From NCBI RefSeq assembly GCF_000967725.1, contig NZ_JXYE01000002.1, positions 1,364,001-1,428,000 of the forward strand: a stretch of 64,000 nt of DNA, given 5' to 3'. A program made the position numbers and the translations under genes. The notes below the pieces were generated by a model, which was given only the letters and a program-made list of their open reading frames with translations, had not been told where the DNA came from and did not search any database. Below are positions 1 through 8,415 of this stretch, one piece after another (the first letter of the stretch is position 1; the number at the start of each line of letters is the position of its first letter). This stretch comes from Loktanella sp. S4079 (GTDB taxonomy: Bacteria > Pseudomonadota > Alphaproteobacteria > Rhodobacterales > Rhodobacteraceae).

Positions 1-1450
1 CACGGCGAAACAGCACCCCCAGCTCGGCGGCCCGCCCGGTGCCAACCATAACTGAAGTCGGTGTCGCCAATCCCATGGCACAAGGGCAGGCGATAATCAT
101 GACCGATACCCCAGCAACAAGCGCATAAGACAACACCGGAGACGGCCCAAACAAAAGCCATATCAAGATCGTCGCCGTCGCAATCGCCATAACGGCGGGA
201 ACAAACCACTGCGTGATTTTGTTCACCAAATCCTGCACCGGCAGGCGGGTGCTCTGGGCGTCTTCGACCATTGTAATAATTTGCGACAGCAGGCTTTCGG
301 CTCCAACCGCCGTTGCGCGTATCTGCAGTGCACCGTTACCATTTATCGTGCCGCCAATCACGAGATCATCGTTGTCTTTTTCGACAGGTAACGGTTCTCC
401 TGTGACCATGCTTTCGTTCACAAATGATTGGCCACTGTAAACAACCCCATCCGTTGGAATACGCTCGCCGGGGCGCACAACGACTATATCACCGCTTTGG
501 ATGTCATCCACTGCGACTTGGGTTTCTGTATCCCCACGCAAGACCTGCGCGTGGGTCGGTCGCAGTCCAATCAGCCGCTTAATTGCGTTGCCAGTCTTGC
601 CCTTTGCCCGCCCTTCCAGCCAGCGCCCCAACAAGATCAACGTCACAATGACGGCGGCTGCTTCGAAATAAACCGCGCGCGCAGTCGCAGGCAAAAGCGC
701 AGGCGCAAACAACACAACAGTCGAGTAAATCCACGCCGCTCCGGCTCCCATCACAACAAGCGAATTCATATCGGGTGCCTTGCGCCTAAGCGCAGGAACA
801 CCCTTGGCAAAGAATTCACGCCCCGGAAAGAAAAGCACCACAGATGTCAAAATGAACTGAATTGCCCAGCTCGTTTGTTGACCGATTGTCTGCATGACCC
901 AGTGATGAAACGGCGGCAATAGATGCCCCCCCATCTCAAGGACGAACACTGGCAGCGTGAGCACGGCTGCGATCACAAAACGTTGCCACTGCTGACGTAT
1001 CTCGGCCCCCTGCCGATCTTCATGCGGCTCACCATCGCGACGCAGCGTGGCGGTATAGCCCGTGGCGGCAATCGCATCACGCAGAATGGCTGAATCAGTG
1101 ACTGTCGTCACCGTCGCAGTGCCATTGGCTAGGTTGACCGTCGCACCAGTAACACCTGCGATTTCCAGTAATGCGTGCTCTACACGGCCGACACAGGACG
1201 CACATGTCATACCTGCGACATCAAAGATGTATTTATGAGCGACCGCAGGATAGCCTGCGGCGTCTAGCGCGCTTATCACTGCGCGGCCGGTTTCAGCAGT
1301 CGTCACCCGCACCGACCCCGACGTGTTTGCCAAGTTTACATGCGCATCTGCCGTACCAGGTACAGCTGCTATCGCCTTTTCCGCGCGGCCAACGCAGCCT
1401 GCGCAGCTAAGCCCGGCGACCTGAAATTTTAGTTCTGACGATGATCCCAT
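1..1450 (-). CDS. copA: Copper-translocating P1B-type ATPase, partial (C-terminus beyond window)
   Basis: The protein exports Cu(I) across the inner membrane using ATP. About 483 N-terminal residues are visible. Two heavy-metal-associated domains come first, with metal-binding pairs C16-x2-C19 (LSCAGC) and C83-x2-C86 (MTCASC). Membrane helices and the actuator domain with VTGEPLP follow, then the transmembrane CPC motif at about 455-457 ([12 protein letters not shown]). The phosphorylation and nucleotide-binding domains lie off the left edge. The ATG at 1450 is the natural start: it gives a short lead into the first metal domain and lies just downstream of a CueR-type promoter. No frameshift is visible. 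CPC marks copper or silver as the substrate class; the exact metal is inferred. Confidence 0.93.
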   Translation of the reverse strand, partial: MGSSSELKFQVAGLSCAGCVGRAEKAIAAVPGTADAHVNLANTSGSVRVTTAETGRAVISALDAAGYPAVAHKYIFDVAGMTCASCVGRVEHALLEIAGVTGATVNLANGTATVTTVTDSAILRDAIAATGYTATLRRDGEPHEDRQGAEIRQQWQRFVIAAVLTLPVFVLEMGGHLLPPFHHWVMQTIGQQTSWAIQFILTSVVLFFPGREFFAKGVPALRRKAPDMNSLVVMGAGAAWIYSTVVLFAPALLPATARAVYFEAAAVIVTLILLGRWLEGRAKGKTGNAIKRLIGLRPTHAQVLRGDTETQVAVDDIQSGDIVVVRPGERIPTDGVVYSGQSFVNESMVTGEPLPVEKDNDDLVIGGTINGNGALQIRATAVGAESLLSQIITMVEDAQSTRLPVQDLVNKITQWFVPAVMAIATATILIWLLFGPSPVLSYALVAGVSVMIIACPCAMGLATPTSVMVGTGRAAELGVLFRR

Positions 1451-1478
1451 GGGATGCCTCACGATTGGTCTGGCACCT

Positions 1479-1509
1479 TACATAGGGGTTCCAGTCACAG
1501 GAAGGTCAA
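1479..1509 (-). promoter_or_regulatory. CueR/HmrR-type promoter of copA
   Basis: Read leftward, a -35 TTGACC (1504-1509) and a -10 TATGTA (1479-1484) are separated by exactly 19 bp. That over-long spacer is the hallmark of promoters twisted open by MerR-family activators. The spacer region carries the dyad CCTTCC-N7-GGAACC, close to the copper-type CueR/HmrR box. It lies about 30 bp before the copA start. The activator gene itself is not in the window. Confidence 0.7.
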
Positions 1510-1650
1510 GAACGCAGATCAAATTCTTTTATTGGTTCATCCATTCTCGGATGAATTTCGCATTGGACCAATCCACAGTGCCGCCCACAACCATCACTAA
1601 CGGGGTCACAGCACCAGGTATTCAGCTTTCCCCAATTCGTGATACCGGGC

Positions 1651-2985
1651 CTAACCTTTGCCTTTCCAAGGAACGAGAATACGTTCGATCCACCGCATCA
1701 GCATGTCGATGCTAAACCCGATGATACCGATCAAAATAATCCCCATTAGAACAATATCGGTATTCTGGAATTTCGAAGCCACCATGATCATCATGCCCGC
1801 CCCTTTTTCGGCAGCGACCAATTCTGCAGCAACTACCGTGCCCCAGCACACGCCCATCGCAACGCGCGCGCCTGTGAATATCTCTGGCAGGGAATTCGGA
1901 ATGATCACGTGACGCATGATCTGCCATTTTGAGGCACCCAACGAATAGGCCGCGTGCACCTTTGAAATGCGAACACCAGACACACCAGACCGCGCTGCAA
2001 TCGCCATGATCCAAAGGGCGGCGAGAAAGAGCAGGATGATCTTGCCCACCTCTCCGATACCGGCCCAGATGATAACAAGCGGGATCAAAGCAAGCGGAGG
2101 AACCGGGCGCATAAATTCGACGATGGGATCAAACCAGCCGCGAAACCAATTTGACAGCCCCATCGCGTAGCCCAATGGGATACCTACAATTGCCCCAAGC
2201 AGAAATCCAACAATCACGCGGAATAGCGAAAAGCCCAAGTGCTCCATCAATGTAGAATTACGGAAGCCTTCGGTCGCGATTTCGGTCAGACGCATCCATA
2301 CGGCTTCTGGGGCGGGCAGCCAGATGGGTTCCATCTGCATGCCCTTAGCGGGAATGATGTTGAGCGTACCCTTTGATGACATCGCAACGGTGCCAAAGCC
2401 GACCCGAACCGAACCACCTGGCCCAATCGACCGTCCGTTCACTGCCGTGATGAACGTATCTTGATCACGGCCCATTTCATCGTTGCGATCAACCCGCAAG
2501 AGCGCGCTGCGGTAACTCGCGATTGCGACAGAGTCGTCCTTGGCGATTCCGTCACCCAATGGCACCTCAGGGGCATCGGTTTCAACCGTCGCGGGGTGAA
2601 CAATAACAAACACTTGTGCATCATCTGATTGACCATCCGGCGTGGTAATCGTGTAGGTGAAACTGGCATCCCCAGAAAACGGTCCGGGCGCATGCATGAA
2701 GAACGGCAACAGTTTAGAGCCGGTAAACGCACCCCACATGACGAAAATCAGCACGACCGACACGACCGACGCAGCCGTATTCGAGGTCACAGCGCTTTCG
2801 TCACCAAAGGTCACAGTCTTGAGCGATCCGTAATCTTGTTTGGGCGCAAGCAGTCTTTTGACGCCACGCCAAACGACCATCGCGAGCAAAATCAGAACGA
2901 TGTATCCGACGATATAGGGGATAACGCGTACAACAGTGGCAAGGACCGCCCAGAGCTCTGCGCCCAAATCCGCAAGCAATTCCAT
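1651..2985 (-). CDS. tauC: Taurine ABC transporter permease, with extra N-terminal and periplasmic segment
   Basis: Inner-membrane subunit of the taurine importer. The C-terminal half (about 220-444) is a normal TauC/SsuC-type permease. It begins at WLPAPEAVW and carries the EAA-type coupling loop at about 347-375 (YSLGASKWQIMRHVIIP). At 444 aa it is far longer than the usual 250-300. The extra N-terminal part has two membrane segments (about 20-40 and 70-89), then about 110 beta-rich residues (103-215) that resemble a VCBS/cadherin-like fold. The ATG overlaps the tauB stop (TAATG), so the two are translationally coupled. Taurine specificity rests on the neighbouring taurine-degradation genes. 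Confidence 0.88.
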   Translation of the reverse strand: MELLADLGAELWAVLATVVRVIPYIVGYIVLILLAMVVWRGVKRLLAPKQDYGSLKTVTFGDESAVTSNTAASVVSVVLIFVMWGAFTGSKLLPFFMHAPGPFSGDASFTYTITTPDGQSDDAQVFVIVHPATVETDAPEVPLGDGIAKDDSVAIASYRSALLRVDRNDEMGRDQDTFITAVNGRSIGPGGSVRVGFGTVAMSSKGTLNIIPAKGMQMEPIWLPAPEAVWMRLTEIATEGFRNSTLMEHLGFSLFRVIVGFLLGAIVGIPLGYAMGLSNWFRGWFDPIVEFMRPVPPLALIPLVIIWAGIGEVGKIILLFLAALWIMAIAARSGVSGVRISKVHAAYSLGASKWQIMRHVIIPNSLPEIFTGARVAMGVCWGTVVAAELVAAEKGAGMMIMVASKFQNTDIVLMGIILIGIIGFSIDMLMRWIERILVPWKGKG

Positions 2986-3788
2986 TAAGCAGTCTCCGCC
3001 CGGCCCATAATTTCTTCTTCCATGTCCCAGATCATGCTCAGAATTTCTTCTCGAGTGTCACTAAAACGGGGATCACGCTTCACCTCGCGGAGGTCTTGGT
3101 TCACTCCCATTTCTGCAAATGGCAGGTGATATTCTTTGTGAATACGGCCCGGACGGGGTGCCATGACGATTAGCCGCTCGCCGAGCAAAAGCGCCTCTTC
3201 CACCGAATGGGTGATCAAAATAATGGTCTTTCCGGTCTCTTTCCAAAGCTTCAAGACAAGCCCCTGCATTTTTTCACGGGTCAACGCATCCAATGCGCCA
3301 AGGGGTTCATCCATCAAAATCACATCGGGTTCATTCGCAAGGCAGCGGGCCAAGGCAACGCGCTGCTGCATACCGCCAGACAGTTCATAGACAGCTTTGT
3401 CCTTAAAAGCCTGCAGCCCAACAACATCGAGCAAATGGTCAACGATTTGTCCCTTCTCGGCCTTTGGCATGCCTTTCATTGAAGGGCCAAAGCCTACATT
3501 TTCGCGTACACTCATCCATTCGAACAATGCGCCCTGCTGAAACACCATGCCCCGCTCAGCGCCCGGACCAGTGACCACCTTATCGTTCAACGAAACATGG
3601 CCCGCAGTCGGGGCCAAAAACCCGGCGACAATATTGAGCAGCGTGGTTTTTCCGCAGCCCGATGGCCCAAGGATCGAGAGCAGTTCACCCGCTTTCAAAT
3701 CGAGCGAAACATCTTGCAGCGCCTGTACCGAAGAACCATTTGGAAGATCAAACCGCATGGACAGTTTGTCTATGAGTAGTGACGACAT
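2985..3788 (-). CDS. tauB: Taurine ABC transporter ATP-binding protein
   Basis: Cytoplasmic ATPase that powers taurine import with TauC and TauA. Walker A is GPSGCGKT (41-48), the signature is LSGGM (135-139) and Walker B is VILMDE (155-160), followed by an H-loop (ITHSVEEA). Its length of 267 aa is usual for TauB/SsuB. The ATG at 3788 is preferred over an in-frame TTG at 3800, because that TTG is part of the GGAG ribosome-binding site (TTGGAGCGGGAAATG). It is separated from tauA by a set of inverted repeats, which may lower its expression relative to the binding protein. Confidence 0.92.
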   Translation of the reverse strand: MSSLLIDKLSMRFDLPNGSSVQALQDVSLDLKAGELLSILGPSGCGKTTLLNIVAGFLAPTAGHVSLNDKVVTGPGAERGMVFQQGALFEWMSVRENVGFGPSMKGMPKAEKGQIVDHLLDVVGLQAFKDKAVYELSGGMQQRVALARCLANEPDVILMDEPLGALDALTREKMQGLVLKLWKETGKTIILITHSVEEALLLGERLIVMAPRPGRIHKEYHLPFAEMGVNQDLREVKRDPRFSDTREEILSMIWDMEEEIMGRAETA

Positions 3789-3796
3789 TTCCCGCT

Positions 3797-3861
3797 CCAA
3801 TAATTTTCTGGAAAATTATTGGCACGCCGCGGCGGACCGAAGAATTTTCTAGAAAATTCTT
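3797..3861. repeat. Pair of perfect AT-rich palindromes between tauA and tauB
   Basis: Two perfect inverted repeats sit in tandem. The first spans 3797-3822, with 12-bp arms CCAATAATTTTC and GAAAATTATTGG around a TG centre. The second spans 3840-3861 and is a 22-bp palindrome with half-site AAGAATTTTCT. A short GC-rich spacer lies between them. A similar pair of AT-rich palindromes occurs at 44457-44507. They could form RNA hairpins in the tauA-tauB mRNA or be a dispersed intergenic repeat; the sequence does not decide. Confidence 0.8.
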
Positions 3862-3864
3862 GTC

Positions 3865-3888
3865 GCGGCCCGGGTGTTGCCGGGCCGC
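3865..3888 (-). promoter_or_regulatory. GC-rich hairpin just downstream of tauA
   Basis: Perfect 9-bp stem (GCGGCCCGG / CCGGGCCGC) around a 6-nt loop, 9 nt after the tauA stop in the direction of transcription. No T-run follows, so it is not a classical terminator. Its place suggests protection of the tauA transcript or partial attenuation before tauBC, as often seen after binding-protein genes. That role is inference. Confidence 0.55.
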
Positions 3889-3897
3889 AATCTTAAA

Positions 3898-4905
3898 TTA
3901 CATGTCGTTCAAAGTGGCCAGCGGCCCTGTGTTGACGTTGCCAGCATAGCTATCCAGCGCACTATCGATGGAACCAGAATCCACAAAGACGTCTGCGACA
4001 CCTTTCATAAAGACGGGCGCAGCCGCACCAAGCCATGCATCGGACAATTGATCCTCGACGCTTGGAAAGACAAAACTGGCCATTGTTTCAGCAGTCGCAT
4101 CTTCGTCCATACCGGCATCATTCGCGATCACGGGCAGCATTTCTGCAACGGCAGACCCCTCGTTCCAAGCGGCATTTGCCTCTGCCGTGACAGCAAGGAA
4201 TTTCGCCACCAGATCGGGGTTTTCAGCCACAAAACTGGCAGGTGCAGAGGTGACGTCAAACACCAAGATGCCCAATTCTTCCTTTTCGGCACCCGTCAGC
4301 AGAACGTTTCCGTATTCTTTCATCCGGCGCAGAGAACCACCCCAGCCGCACGCCATATCGACAGAGCCTTGCGCGATTGCGGCGGCACCATCCGGTGGGG
4401 CCATGTCAACGATTTCAAGCGAGGCAAGATCAACACCAAAGTGCTCCATTTGACGCAAGAACCCATAGTGTGCAGCAGTACCAAGCGGGACCGCTACCTT
4501 TTTGCCGGCCAATTCGTCCGCGCTGTCCTTGTCGATTTCAAGCTCTGTGGCGACCACACAATTATCGTTTTCAGCATAGGAAACAGCCACATCGAGGATC
4601 TGCAAGTCTTGCCCGGCAGAGGCGGCAACAACAAATGGTGGCACACCTTGGCTGACAGAAATCTGCACATCGCCCGAGGCCATGGCCGCTGACATCGCCG
4701 TGCCTGCATCAAAGCTCACCCAGTTGACCTTGAGGCCCAGCGCTTCATCGTAGGTGCCGTTTACCTTGGCGTATTGGAATGGCATCGGCCACTCCAAGAA
4801 ATAGCCGACAGTGATTTCGCCATGGCCCTCAGCCATTGCAGATGTTCCGCAGGCCAAAATCGCAGCCCCTGCGAGTGCACTGGTGAATACCGACTTTAGT
4901 TTCAT
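3898..4905 (-). CDS. tauA: Taurine-binding periplasmic protein
   Basis: Substrate-binding subunit of the taurine importer. An N-terminal signal peptide has a hydrophobic stretch and ends near AMA-EG (about residue 25). The mature part begins ITVGYFLEWPMPFQYAK, typical of TauA/SsuA-like proteins of the NMT1/OpuAC fold. Its 335 aa are normal for the family. It is first in the leftward tauABC operon and divergent from tpa, so both probably share control from the 468-bp intergenic region. Family alone cannot separate taurine from alkanesulfonate binding; the tpa-xsc-tauE neighbourhood makes taurine very likely. Confidence 0.92.
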   Translation of the reverse strand: MKLKSVFTSALAGAAILACGTSAMAEGHGEITVGYFLEWPMPFQYAKVNGTYDEALGLKVNWVSFDAGTAMSAAMASGDVQISVSQGVPPFVVAASAGQDLQILDVAVSYAENDNCVVATELEIDKDSADELAGKKVAVPLGTAAHYGFLRQMEHFGVDLASLEIVDMAPPDGAAAIAQGSVDMACGWGGSLRRMKEYGNVLLTGAEKEELGILVFDVTSAPASFVAENPDLVAKFLAVTAEANAAWNEGSAVAEMLPVIANDAGMDEDATAETMASFVFPSVEDQLSDAWLGAAAPVFMKGVADVFVDSGSIDSALDSYAGNVNTGPLATLNDM

Positions 4906-5373
4906 TTTTAACTCCCGTGTTGGACCCCGCAGATCGAGGCAGAAATGCTGACGGCTTCACCCGCCTTGTGTATTTAGCGCCAATGTGACCCAGCTATTGA
5001 AGCTATCCCCTCACATCTGACAGCCTGTCAGAATATCAATGTCAGTCAACGTTCATCCCGCCGATTTCCGTTCCTTCAACATGCATGACATAGACTGAGC
5101 CAGTCGCTTGCGCTCATCATACGCAGTTGCGTGGTTTTCTAAAGAGTTTCGCGCTTCAAATCCGCAATGATGAAAAATTTGCGCAATAATTCATCGCAGT
5201 GACGTATAAAACATCAATGAATACCGTCGTTCCCTTGCATTTCTGGATATATTTAGGGGCACCAATTGGACCTATTAGAGAGATTGGAAAATCCGTCAAA
5301 ATACAGTTGAACGGGGCGAGGCGGAGCCAGATTCGCGTTCCCCATTTTCCAATTCTTAAATCGAGGCTCCGGA
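4906..5373. promoter_or_regulatory. Divergent tauA/tpa control region with candidate TauR sites
   Basis: 468 bp without a gene. Two direct repeats, CTGGATATAT (5243-5252) and TTGGACCTAT (5266-5275), start 23 bp apart. They resemble the CTGGACYTAA repeats I recall as bound by the MocR-type activator TauR in the Rhodobacter capsulatus tpa promoter. A perfect inverted repeat CTGACA-GCC-TGTCAG lies nearer tauA (5017-5031). No convincing -10/-35 pair was fixed. TauR binding here is inferred from motif likeness and gene context. Confidence 0.5.
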
Positions 5374-6756
5374 ATGGACACGACACAGTTTTCCAATGAT
5401 CTTGACCATGTGGTCGACGCTGACCGCGCCCATGTCTGGCACCACCTGAGCCAGCACAAGGTCTATGAAACCAGCGATCCGCGCATCTTTGTCGAAGGAA
5501 AAGGCCTGCGTCTTTGGGACATCACCGGCAAGGAATATATCGATGCCGTTGCCGGTGGCGTGTGGACGGTCAACGTGGGTTATGGGCGCGAGCGTATCGG
5601 CAAAGCCGTCGCCGATGCTGTCACCAAGATGTGTTTCTTCGGCGGCGCAGCAGGCACTATTCCGGGCGCGCAATATGCCGAAATGCTCATTGAAAAGATG
5701 CCCGGCCTTGATCGCGTCTATTTCGCGAACTCTGGCTCTGAGGCCAATGAAAAAGCCTTTAAAATGGTGCGCCAGATTAGCCATAAGCATCATGGCGGAA
5801 AGAAATACAAAATCCTCTACCGTGATCGTGACTACCACGGCACTACCATCGGCGCATTGTCTGCTGGCGGCCAAGATGAGCGCAACGCACAATACGGTCC
5901 CTTTGCCCCCGGATTTGTTCGTGTGCCCCATTGCCTCGAGTATCGCGCCGAAAACGGCCTAAGCGGTGAGGCCTATGGCCACGCCGCAGCACAAGCGATC
6001 GAAGGTGTCATTCTCCGCGAAGGTCCAGACACCGTAGGTGCGCTTTGCCTTGAACCGATTACGGCTGGGGGCGGCATCATTGTCCCCCCCAAAGGCTATT
6101 GGGAACGTGTTCAGGAAATCTGCAAGAAATACGATATCCTACTGCATATTGACGAGGTCGTCTGCGGCATGGGGCGGACCGGAACGTGGTTCGGCTATCA
6201 GCAATTCGGCGTTCAACCTGACATCGTCACAATGGCCAAGGGGGTCGCATCAGGCTATGCGGCGATCTCTTGTTGTGTGACGACAGACGCGGTGTTTGAA
6301 CAGTTCAAAGATGACACTGACAAGATGAGCTATTTCCGCGACATCTCGACCTTTGGGGGATGCACTGGCGGACCAGCGGCGGCCATCGAGAATATGAAAA
6401 TCATCGAAGAAGAAGCGTTGCTGGAAAATTCGACCCAAATGGGTGAACACCTCAACGAGAACCTGCTTGCCTTGTCAGAGCAGCACAAGTGGATCGGCGA
6501 TGTACGCGGCATGGGGCTGTTTGCCGGGATTGAACTGGTAACTGATCGCACAACAAAAGAACCAATCGACGAAAAGCACACCGCCGCAATCGTTGCCGAG
6601 TGCATCAAAAACGGTGTGATCGTCGGCGGAACCAATCGCTCGGTTCCGGGCTACAATAACACAGTTCTCTTTGCGCCTTCGCTAATTGCGACCAAAGATG
6701 ACTTAAACCAAGTCACCGAGGCAGTGAGTAACGCGATCACGCAGGTGTTGGGATAG
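5374..6756 (+). CDS. tpa: Taurine--pyruvate aminotransferase
   Basis: Cytoplasmic PLP enzyme, class III aminotransferase, that converts taurine plus pyruvate to sulfoacetaldehyde plus alanine, the first catabolic step. At 460 aa it matches the Tpa family length. The PLP lysine is K289 in TMAKGVASGY, and the upstream Asp lies in LLHIDEVVCGMGRTG. The start ATG at 5374 fits the family N-terminus (MDTTQFSNDLDHVV). It is first of the rightward catabolic genes and divergent from tauABC. No alanine dehydrogenase gene to regenerate pyruvate is visible nearby. Confidence 0.94.
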   Translation: MDTTQFSNDLDHVVDADRAHVWHHLSQHKVYETSDPRIFVEGKGLRLWDITGKEYIDAVAGGVWTVNVGYGRERIGKAVADAVTKMCFFGGAAGTIPGAQYAEMLIEKMPGLDRVYFANSGSEANEKAFKMVRQISHKHHGGKKYKILYRDRDYHGTTIGALSAGGQDERNAQYGPFAPGFVRVPHCLEYRAENGLSGEAYGHAAAQAIEGVILREGPDTVGALCLEPITAGGGIIVPPKGYWERVQEICKKYDILLHIDEVVCGMGRTGTWFGYQQFGVQPDIVTMAKGVASGYAAISCCVTTDAVFEQFKDDTDKMSYFRDISTFGGCTGGPAAAIENMKIIEEEALLENSTQMGEHLNENLLALSEQHKWIGDVRGMGLFAGIELVTDRTTKEPIDEKHTAAIVAECIKNGVIVGGTNRSVPGYNNTVLFAPSLIATKDDLNQVTEAVSNAITQVLG

Positions 6757-6789
6757 CGAAAACAAGGTCACGCGTTTGGCGCTTGCCCC

Positions 6790-6828
6790 GGCCCTAAGTT
6801 AAGTCCAAAATCGGATCAACTTAGGGCC
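6790..6828 (+). promoter_or_regulatory. Inverted repeat in the tauR leader with TauR-like box
   Basis: Perfect 11-bp arms GGCCCTAAGTT (6790-6800) and AACTTAGGGCC (6818-6828) around a 17-bp centre. On the minus strand the centre and flank contain TTGGACTTAA, which closely matches the recalled TauR recognition element. The right arm ends 5 bp before the tauR ATG and contains the only plausible Shine-Dalgarno (TAGGG). The repeat could therefore be an autoregulatory operator or an RNA hairpin masking the ribosome site; it could also help end tpa transcripts. Confidence 0.6.
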
Positions 6829-6833
6829 AGTTC

Positions 6834-8300
6834 ATGCCAGTTTCTATCGATACATTCTTTCTTGATCCATCTGCCGAAGGCACCCTGCAGGCACGTGTGC
6901 AACAGATGGTCGCCCAAGGCATTCTTGCGGGACGCTTTCGTCCGGGCGAACGCCTGCCATCGTCGCGCAAACTTGCGGCGCATCTTGGGGTCAGCCGGAT
7001 CACAGTTACGCTGGCATATACAGAACTGGTCGCAGATGATTACCTGACATCCAAAGGCCGTTCTGGTTACTTTGTCTCGGATAACGCACCAGAACCTCCG
7101 GCTTTTCCTGCCAATCGATCTAGCAACGGCACGGTCGACTGGAACCGTGCATTGGGTCAAAAATTCGCCCCCGGCCTCAATGTTGATAAGCCGATGGATT
7201 GGGCGAGCTACAAATACCCGTTCCTCTATGGGCAAACAGACAAGTCGCTATTCGACGCGGCGAACTGGCGGCTTTGTGCGTTGCGTGCCTTGGGGATGCG
7301 TGATTTTGGAGCGTTGACCTCTGACTACTATGATGACGATGACCCGCAGTTGATCGAATTTATCGCGCGCCAAACACTGCCGCGTCGTGGGATTTTGGCC
7401 AACAACGATGAAATCCTACTGACGATGGGCGCACAAAACGCGCTTTGGCTGGCCGCACAGGTTCTGCTGAATAGTCGCCGAATGGCCGCGATTGAGGACC
7501 CTTGCTATCCTGCGCTACGCAACATCTTGGATCACTCGCGTTGTCAATACACACCCGTGCCCGTTGACGACAAAGGGATCGATCCAACCCGATTATCCGA
7601 GTCAATAGATGTCGCCTTTGTCACGCCCAGCCATCAATGCCCGACCACCTCGACCATGCCGATTGACCGCCGAAAGGCACTGCTGGAAAGGGCCGAAGAA
7701 AACGACTTTCTGATCGTAGAGGATGACTATGAATTCGAGATGTCATTCCTCAAAGCCCCATCTCCCGCACTCAAGTCCTTTGATCGGAATGGACGAGTGA
7801 TTTACGTGGGCTCGTTTTCAAAATCGCTCTTTCCGGGGTTGCGATTGGGTTATTTGGTGGGGCCTGAACCTTTTATTCGCGAGGCGCGCGCGCTGCGTGC
7901 CACCGTGCTGCGCCACCCGCCCGGCCATATTCAACGCACCGTCAGTTATTTTCTATCGCTTGGCCATTACGATGCGCTGATACGTCGGATGGGTGCCGCG
8001 TATCACGCACGCCGACAGGCCATGGACGACGCGATCAATGCCCACGGATTAACGATTGCGGGCCATGGCAGCTATGGTGGCTCTGCCATGTGGCTACGCG
8101 CACCTGACGGGATCAACACAGCGCGGCTCGCCAAAGAATTGCGTAACGAAAGCGTTCTCATTGAACCGGGGGCACCGTTTTTTGCATCTGAAACACCGCC
8201 GACAGAGTATTACCGCCTTGCGTATTCATCCATTCCTGCATCGCAAATCGCACCCGGCATTCAGCGTATCGCTCAGGCTATCCAAAGACATACTCTGTAA
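6834..8300 (+). CDS. tauR: MocR-type GntR regulator of taurine utilisation
   Basis: Transcriptional regulator with a GntR winged helix at about 15-80 (FRPGERLPSSRKLAAHLGVS). It is fused to an aminotransferase-like fold that keeps the PLP lysine K330 (VGSFSKSLFPGLRLGYLVG). Its 488 aa are normal for the MocR subfamily. It sits between tpa and xsc, as tauR does in other Rhodobacteraceae, where it activates tauABC and the catabolic genes when taurine is present. The inverted repeat and TauR-like box directly upstream suggest autoregulation. The name rests on family plus position. Confidence 0.9.
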   Translation: MPVSIDTFFLDPSAEGTLQARVQQMVAQGILAGRFRPGERLPSSRKLAAHLGVSRITVTLAYTELVADDYLTSKGRSGYFVSDNAPEPPAFPANRSSNGTVDWNRALGQKFAPGLNVDKPMDWASYKYPFLYGQTDKSLFDAANWRLCALRALGMRDFGALTSDYYDDDDPQLIEFIARQTLPRRGILANNDEILLTMGAQNALWLAAQVLLNSRRMAAIEDPCYPALRNILDHSRCQYTPVPVDDKGIDPTRLSESIDVAFVTPSHQCPTTSTMPIDRRKALLERAEENDFLIVEDDYEFEMSFLKAPSPALKSFDRNGRVIYVGSFSKSLFPGLRLGYLVGPEPFIREARALRATVLRHPPGHIQRTVSYFLSLGHYDALIRRMGAAYHARRQAMDDAINAHGLTIAGHGSYGGSAMWLRAPDGINTARLAKELRNESVLIEPGAPFFASETPPTEYYRLAYSSIPASQIAPGIQRIAQAIQRHTL

Positions 8301-8415
8301 TTTTGGTATTAAGAGGCTGACACAACTGGCCCTATTGCCAAAGCTTGCAGAATTTTAACTTACGCAAATCCACCCGCGCATTTGCCCCACCCGACCAATA
8401 CGAAGGATCGCATCC

